A stretch of 64,000 bases of DNA from Glebionis coronaria (taxonomy: Eukaryota; Streptophyta; Magnoliopsida; Asterales; Asteraceae), in contig CM046876.1 of assembly GCA_025667525.1 (NCBI GenBank), positions 478,536,557 through 478,600,556 of the forward strand, read 5' to 3'. Made by a program: the position numbers and the translations under genes. Shown here one piece after another: positions 12,263 to 23,705 of the stretch. A model generated the notes under the pieces. It did not search any database. It was given only the letters and a program-made list of their open reading frames with translations, and was not told the DNA's origin. Position 1 is the first letter of the stretch. Each line of letters opens with the position of its first letter.

Positions 12263-12886
12263 GATAAATCAAGCAGGAACCTTTGCCAGAATCTCCAGAT
12301 CTGCTGGAGTCAAACATCTCATACCAATTTGCCTAACGAGATACTCAAACCTATCTTTCGACAGAGCTTTCGTAAACAAGTCGGCTAATTGGTAATCCGT
12401 TCCAACAAAGTATAGTTCAACGATACCTCTTTCAACTTGTTATTTTACGAAGTGGTATCTGACATCAATGTGCTTCGTGCGGGAATGCTGTACCGGATTG
12501 CAGGAGATGGCTATGGCCAACTTTGAGTCACAGTACATAGGTACTTTATCAAAGTGGAAGCCATAATCCGTGAGTTGTGTTCTCATCCAAAGAACTTGAG
12601 CACAACACGCAGATAGAGACACATACTCCGCTTCGGCTGATGAAAGTGACGTGCAATCCTGCTTCTTGGAAGACCATCCCACAAGCTTATCTTGACCTAG
12701 AAATTGTGCACCACCAGAAGTACTTTTTCGTGTATCAAGACACCCTGCATGATCAGAATCTGAATAGGCCGTTAGAAAGAAACCGGTTTTCCTCGGATAC
12801 TAGAGTCCCAAATGAATGGTATTCTTGAGGTACCAAAAGATCCGCTTAACCTCCTTGAGGTGATTTTCAGTGGGTCGTGCTTGATA
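12263..12886 (-). pseudogene. Element A RNase H
   Basis: Copia RNase H. The open part 12440-12682 holds [20 protein letters not shown] (catalytic Glu), [11 protein letters not shown] (catalytic Asp) and [13 protein letters not shown]. After a stop at 12440 it continues to about 12263 with YQLADLFTKALSKDRFE. The upstream half ([14 protein letters not shown]) is at about 12720-12790 in a shifted frame. Closely similar to the intact copy in C at 23706-24200. Confidence 0.88.
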
Positions 12887-13800
12887 TCATGCACAATAAC
12901 ACGTAGCATGTGAAATATCAGGTCTACTTGCTGTCAAGTACATGAGGGAACCGATCATGGAATGATATCTCGTTTGATCTATGGCATTTCCCACCAAGTC
13001 AGCATCTAGCGATGTGGTTGATAATGGTGTCCCAACTGGGTCACATAAAGTCTACCATGCTTTTTTATTATCTCTTGACAATACTTAGCTTGGTTTATAA
13101 AGATACCACTTGGGGATTGGTGAACTTGAATTCCTAGAAAGAATTTTAGTTCGCCCATAATTGACATTTCAAATTTGCTGTGCATGACTTTTTCAAACCA
13201 TTTTGAAAGTTTTGGGTTTGTAGACCCAAAAATAATGTCATCAACATAAATCTGCACAAGCAAAATGTCATCCCCATATTTATAAGTGAACAAAGTTAGA
13301 TCAATGGAACCTTTTGAGAAACCTTTGGAGACCAGAAATTTTGAGAGCTCGTTGTACCACGCCCTTGGAGCTTGCTTGAGTCTATAAAGTGCTTTGTGGA
13401 GACGATACACCTTGTTAGGATAATGAGGATTGACGAATCCTTCCGGCTGTGTGACATAGACTTCTTCCTTCAAAGGACCGTTAAGAAATGACGTCTTTAC
13501 GTCCATCTAATAAACGATGAATCCCTTATGTGCAACATAAGCAAGGAAAATTCTGACCGCTTCCAAACGAGCTACTGGTGCAAATGATTCTTCAAAATCA
13601 ATACCCTCTTTCTGGCCATACCCTTTAGCCACTAGCCTAGATTTATTCTTGATGATCGTGTTCTCTTCACCCATCTTGTTTTTCCAGATCCATCGAAGAT
13701 TTAATGGTATTACATCATATGGTCTGTCAACAAGTTCCTAGACTTTAAGTCTTTCAAATTGTTGAAGTTCATCCGTTGTCGATTCAATCCAAGCATGATC
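12887..13800 (-). pseudogene. Element A reverse transcriptase
   Basis: Copia RT. The open part 13006-13506 starts [18 protein letters not shown] and holds [13 protein letters not shown], the catalytic [12 protein letters not shown] box and [16 protein letters not shown] stop at 13507-13509 separates the N-terminal RT part, which is recognisable to about 13800 ([11 protein letters not shown]..., [13 protein letters not shown]). Frameshifts at both ends show it is dead. Confidence 0.9.
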
Positions 13801-15378
13801 AGCCATGGCTTCTTTGATTTTTTTGGTTCAGTTGTACTCACGGCGAGTGCGAACATACAAGCATCGCCATCGGTTTCAAGTTGTCGTCTTGTATGAACGG
13901 GCTGTGAATGGTTTCCAATTACTTGTACCAAAGGATGATCTCGGGTCCAATGATGTGTTGAAGGATGTCGTTGATAAAATGTATGCATATTTGACGGATC
14001 AACATGGCGAGTAGAAGACTCTCTAGTTTCGTGTACCGATGTACCAAATGGGTTGATAAATTCGTCTTCGTTAGATAATGCATTGTCTGCTTGATTTGTG
14101 TTCTCTGGAGCAATGACAGTAGTTGTAGATGTTGTAGGAGCGATTGTTGATGTGATATTCCGAGGAGGTAAATCTGCAGCAACCCGTGTTGAAGTAGATG
14201 AAGTTGTATCCTTTTGTTGACTATGATCAGTATCATCATTCTTATCATGAGTGACAGCGGAAGACTTGATACAACTTGTTTCTCCCCCGTGAAATATTCA
14301 TCAAACATTGGTCCATATAACATTTCCAACTCTTCAAGTGTCGTGTCCACTGTCATATCTGCTCTAGGAACATGTTCAGGAACCAGCTTTGAGCTTGACG
14401 GTTCATTGCTGTGGTCTTGAGTTCCGAGTTCCGTGCGGTTGTGCATAGAATTCTTTTGTCGTTGTGGATCGGGACTTAAACTGTTTTGTTCAAGTGCCAT
14501 TTCTTGCAATTCATCAAATCTGATATGAATAGTCTCGACTATCAATTTTGTTCTCTTGTTGTACACTCTGTATCCCTTAGACTGAGTTGCATATCCCACT
14601 AAAATGCATGCATCACCTTTCTCTTTCATCTTGTCCAGATTTTCACCATCTCGAATAATGTAACACGTACATCCAAAAACATGAAGGTGTTTGAGTGAAG
14701 GTTTGCGATCATTAATTATGTGATAAGGAGCGGTTGTGGATGTGATATTCTGAGAAGGAAATCTGCAGCTACCCATGTTGAAGTAGATAAAATTGTATCC
14801 TTTTGTTGACGATGATCGGTATCATCATTCTTATCATGAGTGACAATGGAAGACTTCGATACAACTTGTTTCTCCCCCGTGAAATATGCATCATACATAG
14901 GTCCATATGACATTTCCAACTCTTCAATTGTCGTGTTGACTGTCATATCAGCTCTTGGAACATTTCCGTGAACCAGCTTTGAACTAGACGGTTCATTGTT
15001 GTGGTCTTGAGTTCCGAGTTCTGTGCGGTTGTGAACGGAATTCGTTTGTCGTTTTGGATCGGGACTTAAACTGTTTTGTTCAAGTGTCATTTCTTGTAAT
15101 TCATCAAATCGGAAGTGAATAGTCTCGACTATCAATTTTGTTCTCTTGATGTAAACTCTATATCCCTTAGACTGAGTTGCATATCCCACAAGAATACATG
15201 CATCACCTTTCTCTTTCATCTTGTCTAGATTTTCACCATCTCGAATAATGTAACACGTAGATCCAAAAACATGAAGGTGTTTGAGTGAAGGTTTTCGATC
15301 ATGAATTATATGATATGGTGTCTTTTCGTGTCTTGGGATAATTAAGGATAGGTTTTGTGTGTAGCATGCGGTTGACAC
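13801..15378 (-). pseudogene. Element A integrase C-terminus and IN-RT linker, with tandem duplication
   Basis: Two open stretches (13919-14776 and 14716-15378) encode the same protein segment twice: PYHII[NH]DRKPSLKHLHVFG, CYIIRDGENLDKMKEKGD, LVGYATQSKGYRVY, then an acidic linker with RADMTV and GPM[FY]D. The duplicated DNA is about 590 bp (about 14138-14727 and 14728-15317), over 90% identical by eye. The normal copia integrase has one copy, as in element C. Confidence 0.88.
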
Positions 15379-15955
15379 GGCTTCGGCCCAAAAGTATAGT
15401 GGAAATTTGAAGCGGATAATAATGTTCGAGCAGCCTCAACTAAAGTACGGTTTCGTCTTTCAACAACACCGTTTTGTTCGGGTGTTCAAGCAATAGATGT
15501 TTCATGTTCAATCCCTTCGGCTTCAAAATAATTCTTCAGAGTTGAATTCAAGAATTCTGTGCCTCTGTCAGTACGTACCACTTTTACTTGAGCTTGAAGA
15601 CCACGTTGTATCAACTTAAAGAAGTTAATGAGAACCTCAGGTGTTTCATCCTTGGACTTCAAGAAGTGAGTCCATGTGTACCTTGAGTAGTCATCGACAA
15701 TTACCATAACGTATTTCTTCCCATTGATGCTTTGAACACGCATGGGTCCACACAAATCGATATGTAGAAGATCTAACCGTCCTTTGAGCTTGGTGTAGTC
15801 TTTGTCTTGAAACTACTCCGTTTAGCTTTGCAAAGCTCACAAGAAGAACAAAGATGATCCTTGATGAATTTCAAGCTTGGAAGGCCTCTCACAATATCTT
15901 TCTTGGAAAGCAAGTTGATGGTATCAAAATTGAGATGAGATAAGCGTTGATGCCA
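15379..15955 (-). pseudogene. Element A integrase core
   Basis: The open part 15486-15755 holds MCGPMRVQSINGKKYVMV, VDDYSRYTW and VRTDRGTEF with the second catalytic Asp. An in-frame stop at 15486 falls just before [14 protein letters not shown], which carries the catalytic Glu. The HHCC zinc part upstream (about 15760-15955) is recognisable but shifted. Homologous to residues 138-330 of the C protein at 25385-27136. Confidence 0.87.
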
Positions 15956-16396
15956 TTACCATGCCTGAGTCGTTGAAGCTTTAGCCATGAAGCAAATTGG
16001 AGTTGAGGAAGTTGTGTCTTGAAGTGAAATTGTGTAAAGATCAGTACCCCGTGAATCGGTAAGTAAGTCATTCCCATTATAATCACGAACAAAACATGTC
16101 TTCTTTCTGAAAGCAACCTCCAAATCTGCATCACAGAATTGACCAATCGAGAAAAGATTGTGATTGAGCCCTTCGACATAGTATACCCTTTTTATCGTGA
16201 TATTCCCCTGAACCAAATCTCCATATCCTAGTATCAGTGAAAATTGATCATTTCCGAATCGGACCGTACCCATGAACTTCTCCACGAAGTTAATTAGAAG
16301 CTTGAGATTCCCCATCATGTTCTTCGTGCTTCCGGAGTCCAGTATGAAGAGAATTATTTGTATCACCTGCAGAAGAGTTAGAACAAAATGGAGCAT
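15956..16396 (-). pseudogene. Element A protease and GAG-pre-integrase domain
   Basis: 146-residue open stretch. The copia protease active site reads LDSGSTKNMMG, with DSG intact; Ser and Asn replace the usual Cys and His of [10 protein letters not shown]. Then come VRFGNDQFSLILGYGD and VYYVEGLNHNLFSIGQFCD, typical of the pre-integrase domain. The frame changes at its start, at the CAG|GTG position discussed in the findings. Confidence 0.88.
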
Positions 16397-16949
16397 TTGC
16401 TAAATTGGATACCACATTAGTTGTGATTTTAGAATCATTAGTGTCCTTAGCAACATTTAAAGGCATACTAACACTCGTTGTCACATTTTATGTCCTAACT
16501 TTAGGCATCCATTTATATCCTGGAGGACACTGATTAGCAAACCACCATTTCTACGACTTGCTAACAGACTCATATAATTACCTAATTCTGCTTCTAGTGG
16601 TCTTAGTGGTGGAGTCTGATGCAATACTTTTCTCAGGGGGGATTTCACCAGAATAGTTCACTTTGCGTTTGGGTTTTCTAGTACTAATAGGCATCGCTGT
16701 TTGCTTCTTAGTTCTAGTATCTACGCCTTTGACAATATTTGAAACACACATAGCAAGATTAGCATTAGCACACTTTCCACATTTCACACAAACATACTTA
16801 ACATTCAAAGTATTCAAAGTCGAATCATTCAAATTGTCATTACATGCGATTATAGACGTTTTATTCTTAAAAACATTGAAAATCCTAGGGTGGTCTTCTA
16901 CTATCTTCATCTTCCTTTGACTTTTGTTTTGCCAAACCTTTTCATTCAT
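16397..16949 (-). pseudogene. Element A gag-pol linker with second Cys cluster
   Basis: Fragments 16578-16949 and 16290-16484. The first holds a Cys-rich stretch (CVKCGKCANANLAMC) and a basic tail (STRKPKRKVNYSG). It corresponds to the CWNCNECMF zinc-finger region of element C but lacks the CPL repeats seen there. Specific function unknown. Confidence 0.7.
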
Positions 16950-17692
16950 GCGAGTGCTCTTAAGCTGAGCCGGCTAACACTATCAGTGGGGACTACTCCT
17001 GTAGTAAAAGACACACGTCTATTAGTGTTTCTAGAAGTCTGAGGTGATTGACTTTCTTTGTTGTGTGTGGGTTTAGTGGCCAATCTATACATCCCTGGTT
17101 TAACCACATTTGTGTTCTTAATGCTTTGTGATCGAATATGTGTTTTGAGAGTGTTTTGTGGTAACCTATCCTTCCCATCCGTCTTGGGGGCAAACACAGG
17201 TTTTGCAAATGCAGAATTAGAGAAAACAGATGGTTTTCCCAAGACAGAGGATCTAGTCACTTTGTGCGCATTGGGTTGTCTTACAACAGGTTTCTTAACA
17301 CTAGGTTCCACGATTTTCCCACCCATCTTAGCAACGAGTTTCTTCAACTCTGCTATCGCTATATCCCTGTCTTGAAACTGAGCTTTCAACCCTTTAATTT
17401 CCAAACTCTGTTCATTCATTTCTCGAAACGTTTTGCAAAGTGTTTCTTGCAAGTTATTATCATGTGGAAAACTACCAACGTCTTTTTGCAAAGCAAGTTC
17501 AAGAGAATGACAATGTTTTTGAAGGAAATCAGTTTTGTGTTGAAGTAACTCAAAAGCCTTTTTATCAACATTTTCTTTACGTTTCGAAAGCTCAAGTTCA
17601 AGACGCTCACATTCTTTGATTTTATCAAGATATTTGCATGCAACATCAGAATATTCATCGATATCAGCACAAGATTGAAGAGTAACACACAA
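16946..17692 (-). pseudogene. Element A gag-pol linker, coiled coil
   Basis: 248-residue open stretch, predicted coiled coil by its Leu/Glu/Lys pattern (KIKECERLELELSKRKENVDKK; LEIKGLKAQFQDRD), followed by a Ser/Pro/Lys-rich tail. Equivalent in place to the linker of element C at 27085-29109. Such linkers between gag and protease are seen in several plant copia groups; their role is not known to me. Confidence 0.7.
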
Positions 17693-17715
17693 AATATCTT
17701 TGGAGAGACATTCTT

Positions 17716-18781
17716 CTAAGAGTAAATCATATTCATCAGAAAAACGGATTTGTCCATTTGAAGATCATCTATTTCTTTCTCAATAGACTCAACATATTTT
17801 AAATCATCAAACATTTCAGACCGAATTAATCTTTCAAATTCAAGCATATTTTTTTTTAATGTGTTCGTGTTCGGTATTAAGATTTGTTTGATAAGTACAG
17901 TTATATCTTGAGGAATTGGTTTTTTCCACTCGTCATTTTGTCGTTGTTTCCATTCATTTTCAACAATGGATTTAATATTATCAATGTAATGTTGTAGAAA
18001 CCCAAATGTCTGCCTACTCTTGCTTTTAGAAGCATCAAGAGGCAAGTAGTTGATGAACTTAGAAACGTTTGTTTTCTTAGTAGCAAAAGCTTTCTTCCAT
18101 TGAATTCTTCTTTGTTTGCATTCTAAAAACAATTCCTCACGAGACTTCTGTTTTTGTGTAGTGAAAAGACCATATAGACTATTCTCATAAGCATAATTGT
18201 ATGGTTTCACAAACTCTTTATTAACCGGTGATCTACTCTCCTCTTCCCAAAGGGATGTCTCATCATAACCAAGAGGATATTCAGGATCGGTCCATTCAGA
18301 CTCATCCATATAGAGGCGCGGGTTCGCAGCTTGAGCTTGGGCAAGGTACTCAGGACTTGCAAAGCTAGCTTGACCCTTAAACATAGACGGAGGTGCTATC
18401 ATTCTAACGGTTTGAATAGAGTCATGCGTTTTATAAACAACTTTCTTCAAAAATTCGACTTGTGCCTCTAGTTCTGTTACTTTTTCAGTATCTTTCTCAT
18501 GTCGACTTTTGAGAAATTCTTCAACCTTTGCCATGTACGAGTAATGTGCTTCTAATTCTTGATCAGAGGCTTCATCATCAGTGTCATCAAGCATTGCTCC
18601 TTCTTCAGCCGATAATTTGACCCTTTCCTCCATCTTCTTGCATAACAACATCTTCTCTTTATGATAGCTAGAGTCCCTAACCCGTTTCAGCTTTCTGCAT
18701 TCCTTTGCCATATGCCCATAACCTTGGAAGTTATAACACCGAATCCCACTTTGTTGAACCACTTGCGTTCCAACAGTTTCC
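17716..18781 (-). pseudogene. Element A gag C-terminal part with altered zinc knuckle
   Basis: 348-residue open stretch starting at the point of insertion B. The zinc knuckle at residues 9-22 reads CYNFQGYGHMAKEC; the second Cys of CCHC is Phe, so zinc binding is probably lost. A coiled coil follows (about 40-120), then a long region ending in KYVESIEKEIDDLQMDKS. The reading continues from the fragment at 35339-36029 when B and one TTTCC are removed. Confidence 0.85.
18777..18781. repeat. Target-site duplication of B (left copy)
   Basis: TTTCC before the left LTR; the same pentamer follows the right LTR at 35339-35343. Confidence 0.93.
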
Positions 18782-19362
18782 TGTTGGGAATAAAATTGAC
18801 CAAGTCCCTAGACGCTGACAAGAGGAACTTGGACGCTGACAAGAGTAAACGAGGCGTTGACAGATGAGACGTTGATTAGAATTATCAAGGCGCTGACAAG
18901 AAGAATCTTAACACAAAGACAAGGACTAAATCTGCCAATGATGAATTCTTCAAGCTGGTGGACAAAATATGAAGATAAGAATTCAGAATATATTCTTAAG
19001 TGTTTAAAAGATTTAGTCAATAAGTTATTTGAGTATGTTTATCTTATGTCTCTTCCTAAAATAGTTGATCTTAGCTTTTTGTACAAGGCTCCTTAAACCT
19101 ATAAAAGGAGGCCTTAGGGTTAGACATAAGACACATCTTTTTCACACACCTCTTCCACATATCTCATGATACTTTCATTGTAATCATTCATTGATATTAT
19201 TAATCATAATGAAAGTTTGCTTTACATTGTTTTGTTCTTTGTTCTAAGTGTTAAATTCCGCATAACACTTAGTTTGTTCTATACAACAAAGTTTCTCTAC
19301 GTGTTAAACTTGATTTAATCTCGTTAACACAAAGCTAAATCGATCTAAGTTTGGGATCAACA
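18782..19362 (+). repeat. Element B 5' LTR
   Basis: U3 starts with copies of a 21-bp repeat of type RRCGCTGACAAGARKAA (18811, 18832, 18852, 18867, 18889). TATA box CCTATAAAAGG at about 19099-19109. A leader of about 250 bp follows before the CA end. Confidence 0.95.
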
Positions 19363-19364
19363 AG

Positions 19365-19379
19365 TGGTATCAGAGCTTG
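19365..19379 (+). other. Primer binding site of B
   Basis: TGGTATCAGAGCTTG, two bases after the LTR, complementary to the 3' end of initiator tRNA-Met. Confidence 0.9.
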
Positions 19380-19443
19380 TTGAGAAACTTGGATTTGAAG
19401 AACGAGATCCAATACCGTGAGGTGAACCAGGCTAAGGAAGAAG

Positions 19444-20130
19444 GTGAAGAAGAATCTGATGATGTTTTCAGTCAAGGCCAAATCTACTTCAAGTTCCAAC
19501 TCATCTTCGTCATCTGATAATGAGGTATGTGATGACTCTTCTTGTAGGTTAAATACTGAAAGACTTAATAAAGAGGTTTTAAGACTGTTATCAGATGTGA
19601 GTACTGAGAGATGCAAGTCGTCTAACTATCAACTTGCTCTTACTCAAACTGAAAAGACTGTAGCTGAGTATAAGAAAATGGAGTTTGACCTAAAAGATCA
19701 AATCAATATTTTAAAACATGATTTAAACTCTAGTATGGATATTAGAAACATCATGAACATAGTCAATGCTGAATTACAGGCTAAGTTAGATGAGGCTATC
19801 AAGAATAAGGATAATGTAGACCTTAAAATTCAAAGATTTGATAAGGCCTCACAAACCCTAGAAAAATGTGTTAGTGAACAAAGGGATTCTAGGGATATGA
19901 CTGGGATTGGGATGAAAGAATATGTTGCCGTTCCACCACCTGCTGGGAACTTCTATGGTGTCCATAGAAAGGATCTCTCTTGGACTGGTATTCCAGAACT
20001 CCAAGAAGAGGAATTTATTCCTCCACCTAGAGTTCTCTCTCTAGTTGAGGAATATCAACAAAAAGTTATTGACCTAGAAGAGTGGAAGAAGGCCAACCCC
20101 ACTTTGTTTGTTAAAGGGTGGGATGCTTAG
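19444..20130 (+). CDS. Element B gag-like coiled-coil protein
   Basis: 228-residue ORF about 80 bp after the LTR. Ser-rich N-terminus (residues 12-25) and a long coiled coil (about 35-140). It ends with a conserved-looking stretch (GNFYGVHRKDLSWTG; FIPPPRVLSLVEEYQQKVIDLEEWKKA). It resembles the region after the capsid in long copia gag proteins. The capsid (UBN2-type) domain is missing, so the ORF is N-terminally reduced. Coding continues in another frame from about 20108. I do not recognise a specific family. Confidence 0.6.
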   Translation: MKKNLMMFSVKAKSTSSSNSSSSSDNEVCDDSSCRLNTERLNKEVLRLLSDVSTERCKSSNYQLALTQTEKTVAEYKKMEFDLKDQINILKHDLNSSMDIRNIMNIVNAELQAKLDEAIKNKDNVDLKIQRFDKASQTLEKCVSEQRDSRDMTGIGMKEYVAVPPPAGNFYGVHRKDLSWTGIPELQEEEFIPPPRVLSLVEEYQQKVIDLEEWKKANPTLFVKGWDA

Positions 20131-20524
20131 TGAGAGTCCATTTGTGCCTACACCCATTGAGAGTCCAGTAGTATCTACACCTATCACTGTGGCCAATCCC
20201 ATCACTAGAAAAGCCATTAATCTTGGCTCCCTAATTAAGAAACAACCTAGTGTTAAATACGCTGAAATGTATAGGAAACCTAGGTCATTCAGAAGCCAAG
20301 CAAGTGTTAATGGGACAGGGTTTTATCAGTCTAAGCCTAAGTTTATGTCCAAAAGGCTTGTTACTCATGTGGGAGCTTCTCACATTTGGCAAATAATTGT
20401 GTGAGTGAATACAATTCATTCGCTGACAATAGGTCATCCAATGTCAACCATAGACCTTTTGTCCACACTAGACCACAGGCTACTAGACCAGCTCCTTTCT
20501 TTTCTAAGGCAGCTAATACCCATG
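20131..20524 (+). pseudogene. Element B nucleocapsid part with zinc knuckle, cut by C
   Basis: Open at 20108-20404 in one frame (RKAINLGSLIKKQPSVKYAE). The zinc knuckle CYSCGSFSHLANNC is read in the next frame at about 20353-20394, so a frameshift separates them. A Pro/Arg/Asn-rich tail follows until copia C interrupts at 20524; the tail resumes at 32810. Confidence 0.7.
20520..20524. repeat. Target-site duplication of C (left copy)
   Basis: CCATG, repeated exactly at 32805-32809 after the right LTR. Confidence 0.93.
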
Positions 20525-20844
20525 TGTAGAAATGTAAATCTATGCTTATGTTTTAGAGAGAGAAAGAGATAGAGAGATGGTGGATTTCACACTTTTAGAG
20601 AGAGAAACTTAATAAGAACTATGTGTAAATTATGAAACCACACACCCTCTCCATCAAAGGAGAGGGTTTATATACCCAAGCCCATGTGATGGGCTTGGGT
20701 TTACAATAGGCCGTCGGCCCATACAATTCATGGGCTCGGTTTTGGGCTTTGTTTGATAAATGTAAATAACTAAACTACGAGCTATAACATGGACTATTGT
20801 TGGAGTGACCGATCCTTTCTAATACGTAAAACGTATTTCCAACA
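20525..20844 (-). repeat. Element C 3' LTR
   Basis: TGTAGAAATG...TTTCCAACA. TATA box on minus (TATATAAACC) at about 20664-20673. It is flanked by palindromes 20644-20652 / 20659-20667 and 20675-20685 / 20689-20699, the second with 11-bp arms. Confidence 0.95.
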
Positions 20845-20853
20845 ATCTCCCCC
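20845..20853 (-). other. Polypurine tract of copia C
   Basis: Minus strand GGGGGAGAT touching the 3' LTR. Confidence 0.85.
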
Positions 20854-23705
20854 TAAGGGAGGTCACTCCAAACAAGGGCGTTACCCGAGTTACAACAATG
20901 AAATAAACCTAGCATACTATGCTTGTCTTGAGCTCGTAGTCTTCGTCTTTCTTTTCTTTTTCTTTTTTTGGTGAACATGCTGATGTGATCTTTGATATCA
21001 ATCTTGAGCATTAATCTCTTGCCTTGATCTCGTGCATCCATCACTTGTGATCTTCGCCTCCTCGTGACACCATGTCCCACATACTTATACCTTCGTAATT
21101 CTTGAAAGCTTCAGAGTTCGATACAGCGGAAGACTTAACTTTTAGGCTTTCTTGAATTAAATGAGGTATTAAGTGCACAAAGTATAAGCATGCGGGGACG
21201 ACTTCTTCTTGGATTCCGCAACGCCACCGTCTTCAAATGCCGCAACATAAGTAGACACGAACGAAATAGCTTTGAACATTTCATTCTAAATCGGTAGTAT
21301 TTTACCTCCGGTCGGTGAAGACCGTTGGACGATATTAGATATCGTACCCGTGACGGATAGTTTCAATTAAGTAACTTCCTGACAAGATTTCGCGGGTAAA
21401 CCCGTTCACTTTATTCGACCATCCAAAGCTGACTGCGAACATAAAGAGTGAATCATTTGGATAATAATATCCGCATGATTTGAAGCCGTCAATTCTGATT
21501 CCTGGAACAAGTGAAATTCAATTAAGAATCGCACCATCGTTGCTTTCCAGTTGTCACGAGCTTGATTCGTATAGAATCTTGCAAGTTACCTACCAAGTGC
21601 TGTTTGACGTTAACACTAGAAGGATTTCCACTCATCACTATGAACACTAAGGTATCACTCTGAGTGTTCTGGCAAGATCACTAAGATATTGCGTAGAGGC
21701 CTGGAACGTGTTTAAATTCAGTTAAGAATTAAACAGCTGTTGCTTTCCAGTTATCACAAGTTTGATTCATAAAGAATCGCACAAGTCACCTACCATGAGC
21801 TTTTAGATATTCGCTCAAGAAGGATTTCCATCTTCATTGTAAATACTTTCGTATTACTCGGATGTTCAGGCAAGATCATGAAGATTTTGCGTAGGACTCT
21901 TAAAATCTTTCTTACTTTTCACAGTGTGTGAACAAGCAAGGAAATATGAAAGTGTGTCCTAATGAGATATTTGATGATCTCAAATGGCTCTAGACTCGAT
22001 CGTGCACTTTGGATTTTAGTAATCGGAGGCTGGAGAGGAGTGCCACCATTTCAATACCAATTTATTCGGAATGAATAAATCAATAGATAACGTGTTGTCT
22101 CCGTGTGATTAAAACAAATATCTTTTAAGAGATATCTGAGTTAGCTGGGATGGGTTGTGCATTACATCACTGGGTCCATGATGTCTTATCTTCAATATCA
22201 AGCATCATTAAAAATGATCTCAATAGCATATGTATTGACCCGGTTTCTGCCTAAGTTGTAAGGAGGGCTTCTTTCTTTACACCCTTTATCATTACAATTC
22301 TTTTTCCTTCTTCAACCCCTTCAATTCTTACCAATACGTCATCACTAGCACCTTGTTGTGATTGTTCCAGTGCTAACTTAAGTACTTGGTCGGCATTCAG
22401 CTACGTTCACAATCTTTCTCCATCTTTCCTAAGGACTACTATTTCTAGCTATGGAATGTCCTTGGGAAGATTCCTCCGGTTCTGGAAGAATCATAGGACT
22501 TAACCTATCCTACCATCCTTATGTCACCACAATCTTCATCGTCGTGAATTAAATGAGGTTTGGGTAAGTATATGTCACCATGAAAATCCATTTTTGATAT
22601 GCAAATCCGTTTTGCTCCCCCTTAACATATGCCTCGATATTCGAAAACATTTCGCATATGTCGGGATGAGCCAGCACATTTAGTCAAACCATTTGTGATA
22701 ATATCCCATATTAAATCACATTTTCTTCCCCATATTAAAAATATTAACCCAATCGATGTTTTTAATATCAATTGATTTAATGAAGTTTTAACAAAGGTTT
22801 TGGGAAGAAAAATGCAAGTCCATTTTATCTTCATGATATCAAACGTATGAGATATGATACCGATTTGTAACATGATCACATATTCACCATATTAGAAAAG
22901 AATTGACAAGGTTGGACCTGATAGATGAGAACATCATATGATAAGATCAAATGGTTCTTGTCAGCATATGTTGGTAGCCTCGTCACGTCTGAAGTCATCT
23001 CTTGACACCACATGTACGATTGGTATTGTTGTCTTGACACCAACTTGTGAACTTGACACGTTCGGCATCGAAGATTCTGAATGCTTGACAATTGCTCTCC
23101 CTCAATTGTTGACCCCCGTTCTGTTGAAAGAGCTGTAGTCGTCGGTTGAGTAGTTGCATCGTCGAGTATGTAGATACCAATTGTAGATTGTTATGGTTGT
23201 AGAGATGATAGCTTCATAAAAACAAGACTTCTCTTGTTTTAACAAATAAATGCACTGAGGCGTACATAGATTTGTGTTAGACCAAGTTATAAAGTAAACT
23301 TGATCCCTTACAAGGTTTTAAAGTAAACCTTGTCCGAGAAAATTAATTCCCGTTGTGAGCCAAAGCTTTCATAAGAAATACTTGACTTTAATGTGAAAAC
23401 CGGGTTGCAGTCAGAAATAACTACAAGCCATATAGGCATGTTTTATGAAATATTTACAACTTTTGTACGAACTCTATTTAGGGCGCTGTGTCAATATTAA
23501 TCAACATTTCTAAGGCCGTAAATATTATCGTACCAAAAGACATGCCTTTGAAAAATAAAGTAAAAATATTTTTGGATTTTTCTGAATTTTTCATTTTTTA
23601 TGGTTTTTATATGGTTTTATATTTTTGTATTTTGCTTTTGTGGATAAAAATATAAACAATATATACAGATGATCACCAAGGATACGGAGAATAGTTTTAC
23701 CACCA
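20845..23705 (-). other. Element C untranslated 3' region
   Basis: About 2.85 kb with no supported ORF, homologous along much of its length to 9672-12262 of element A. It contains the same doubled unit of about 200 bp (about 21522-21720 and 21722-21900). Blocks such as TAGGACTC, CTGGGTCCATGATG and GACCCGGTTTCTGCCTAAGT are kept in the same order as in A. Confidence 0.75.
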
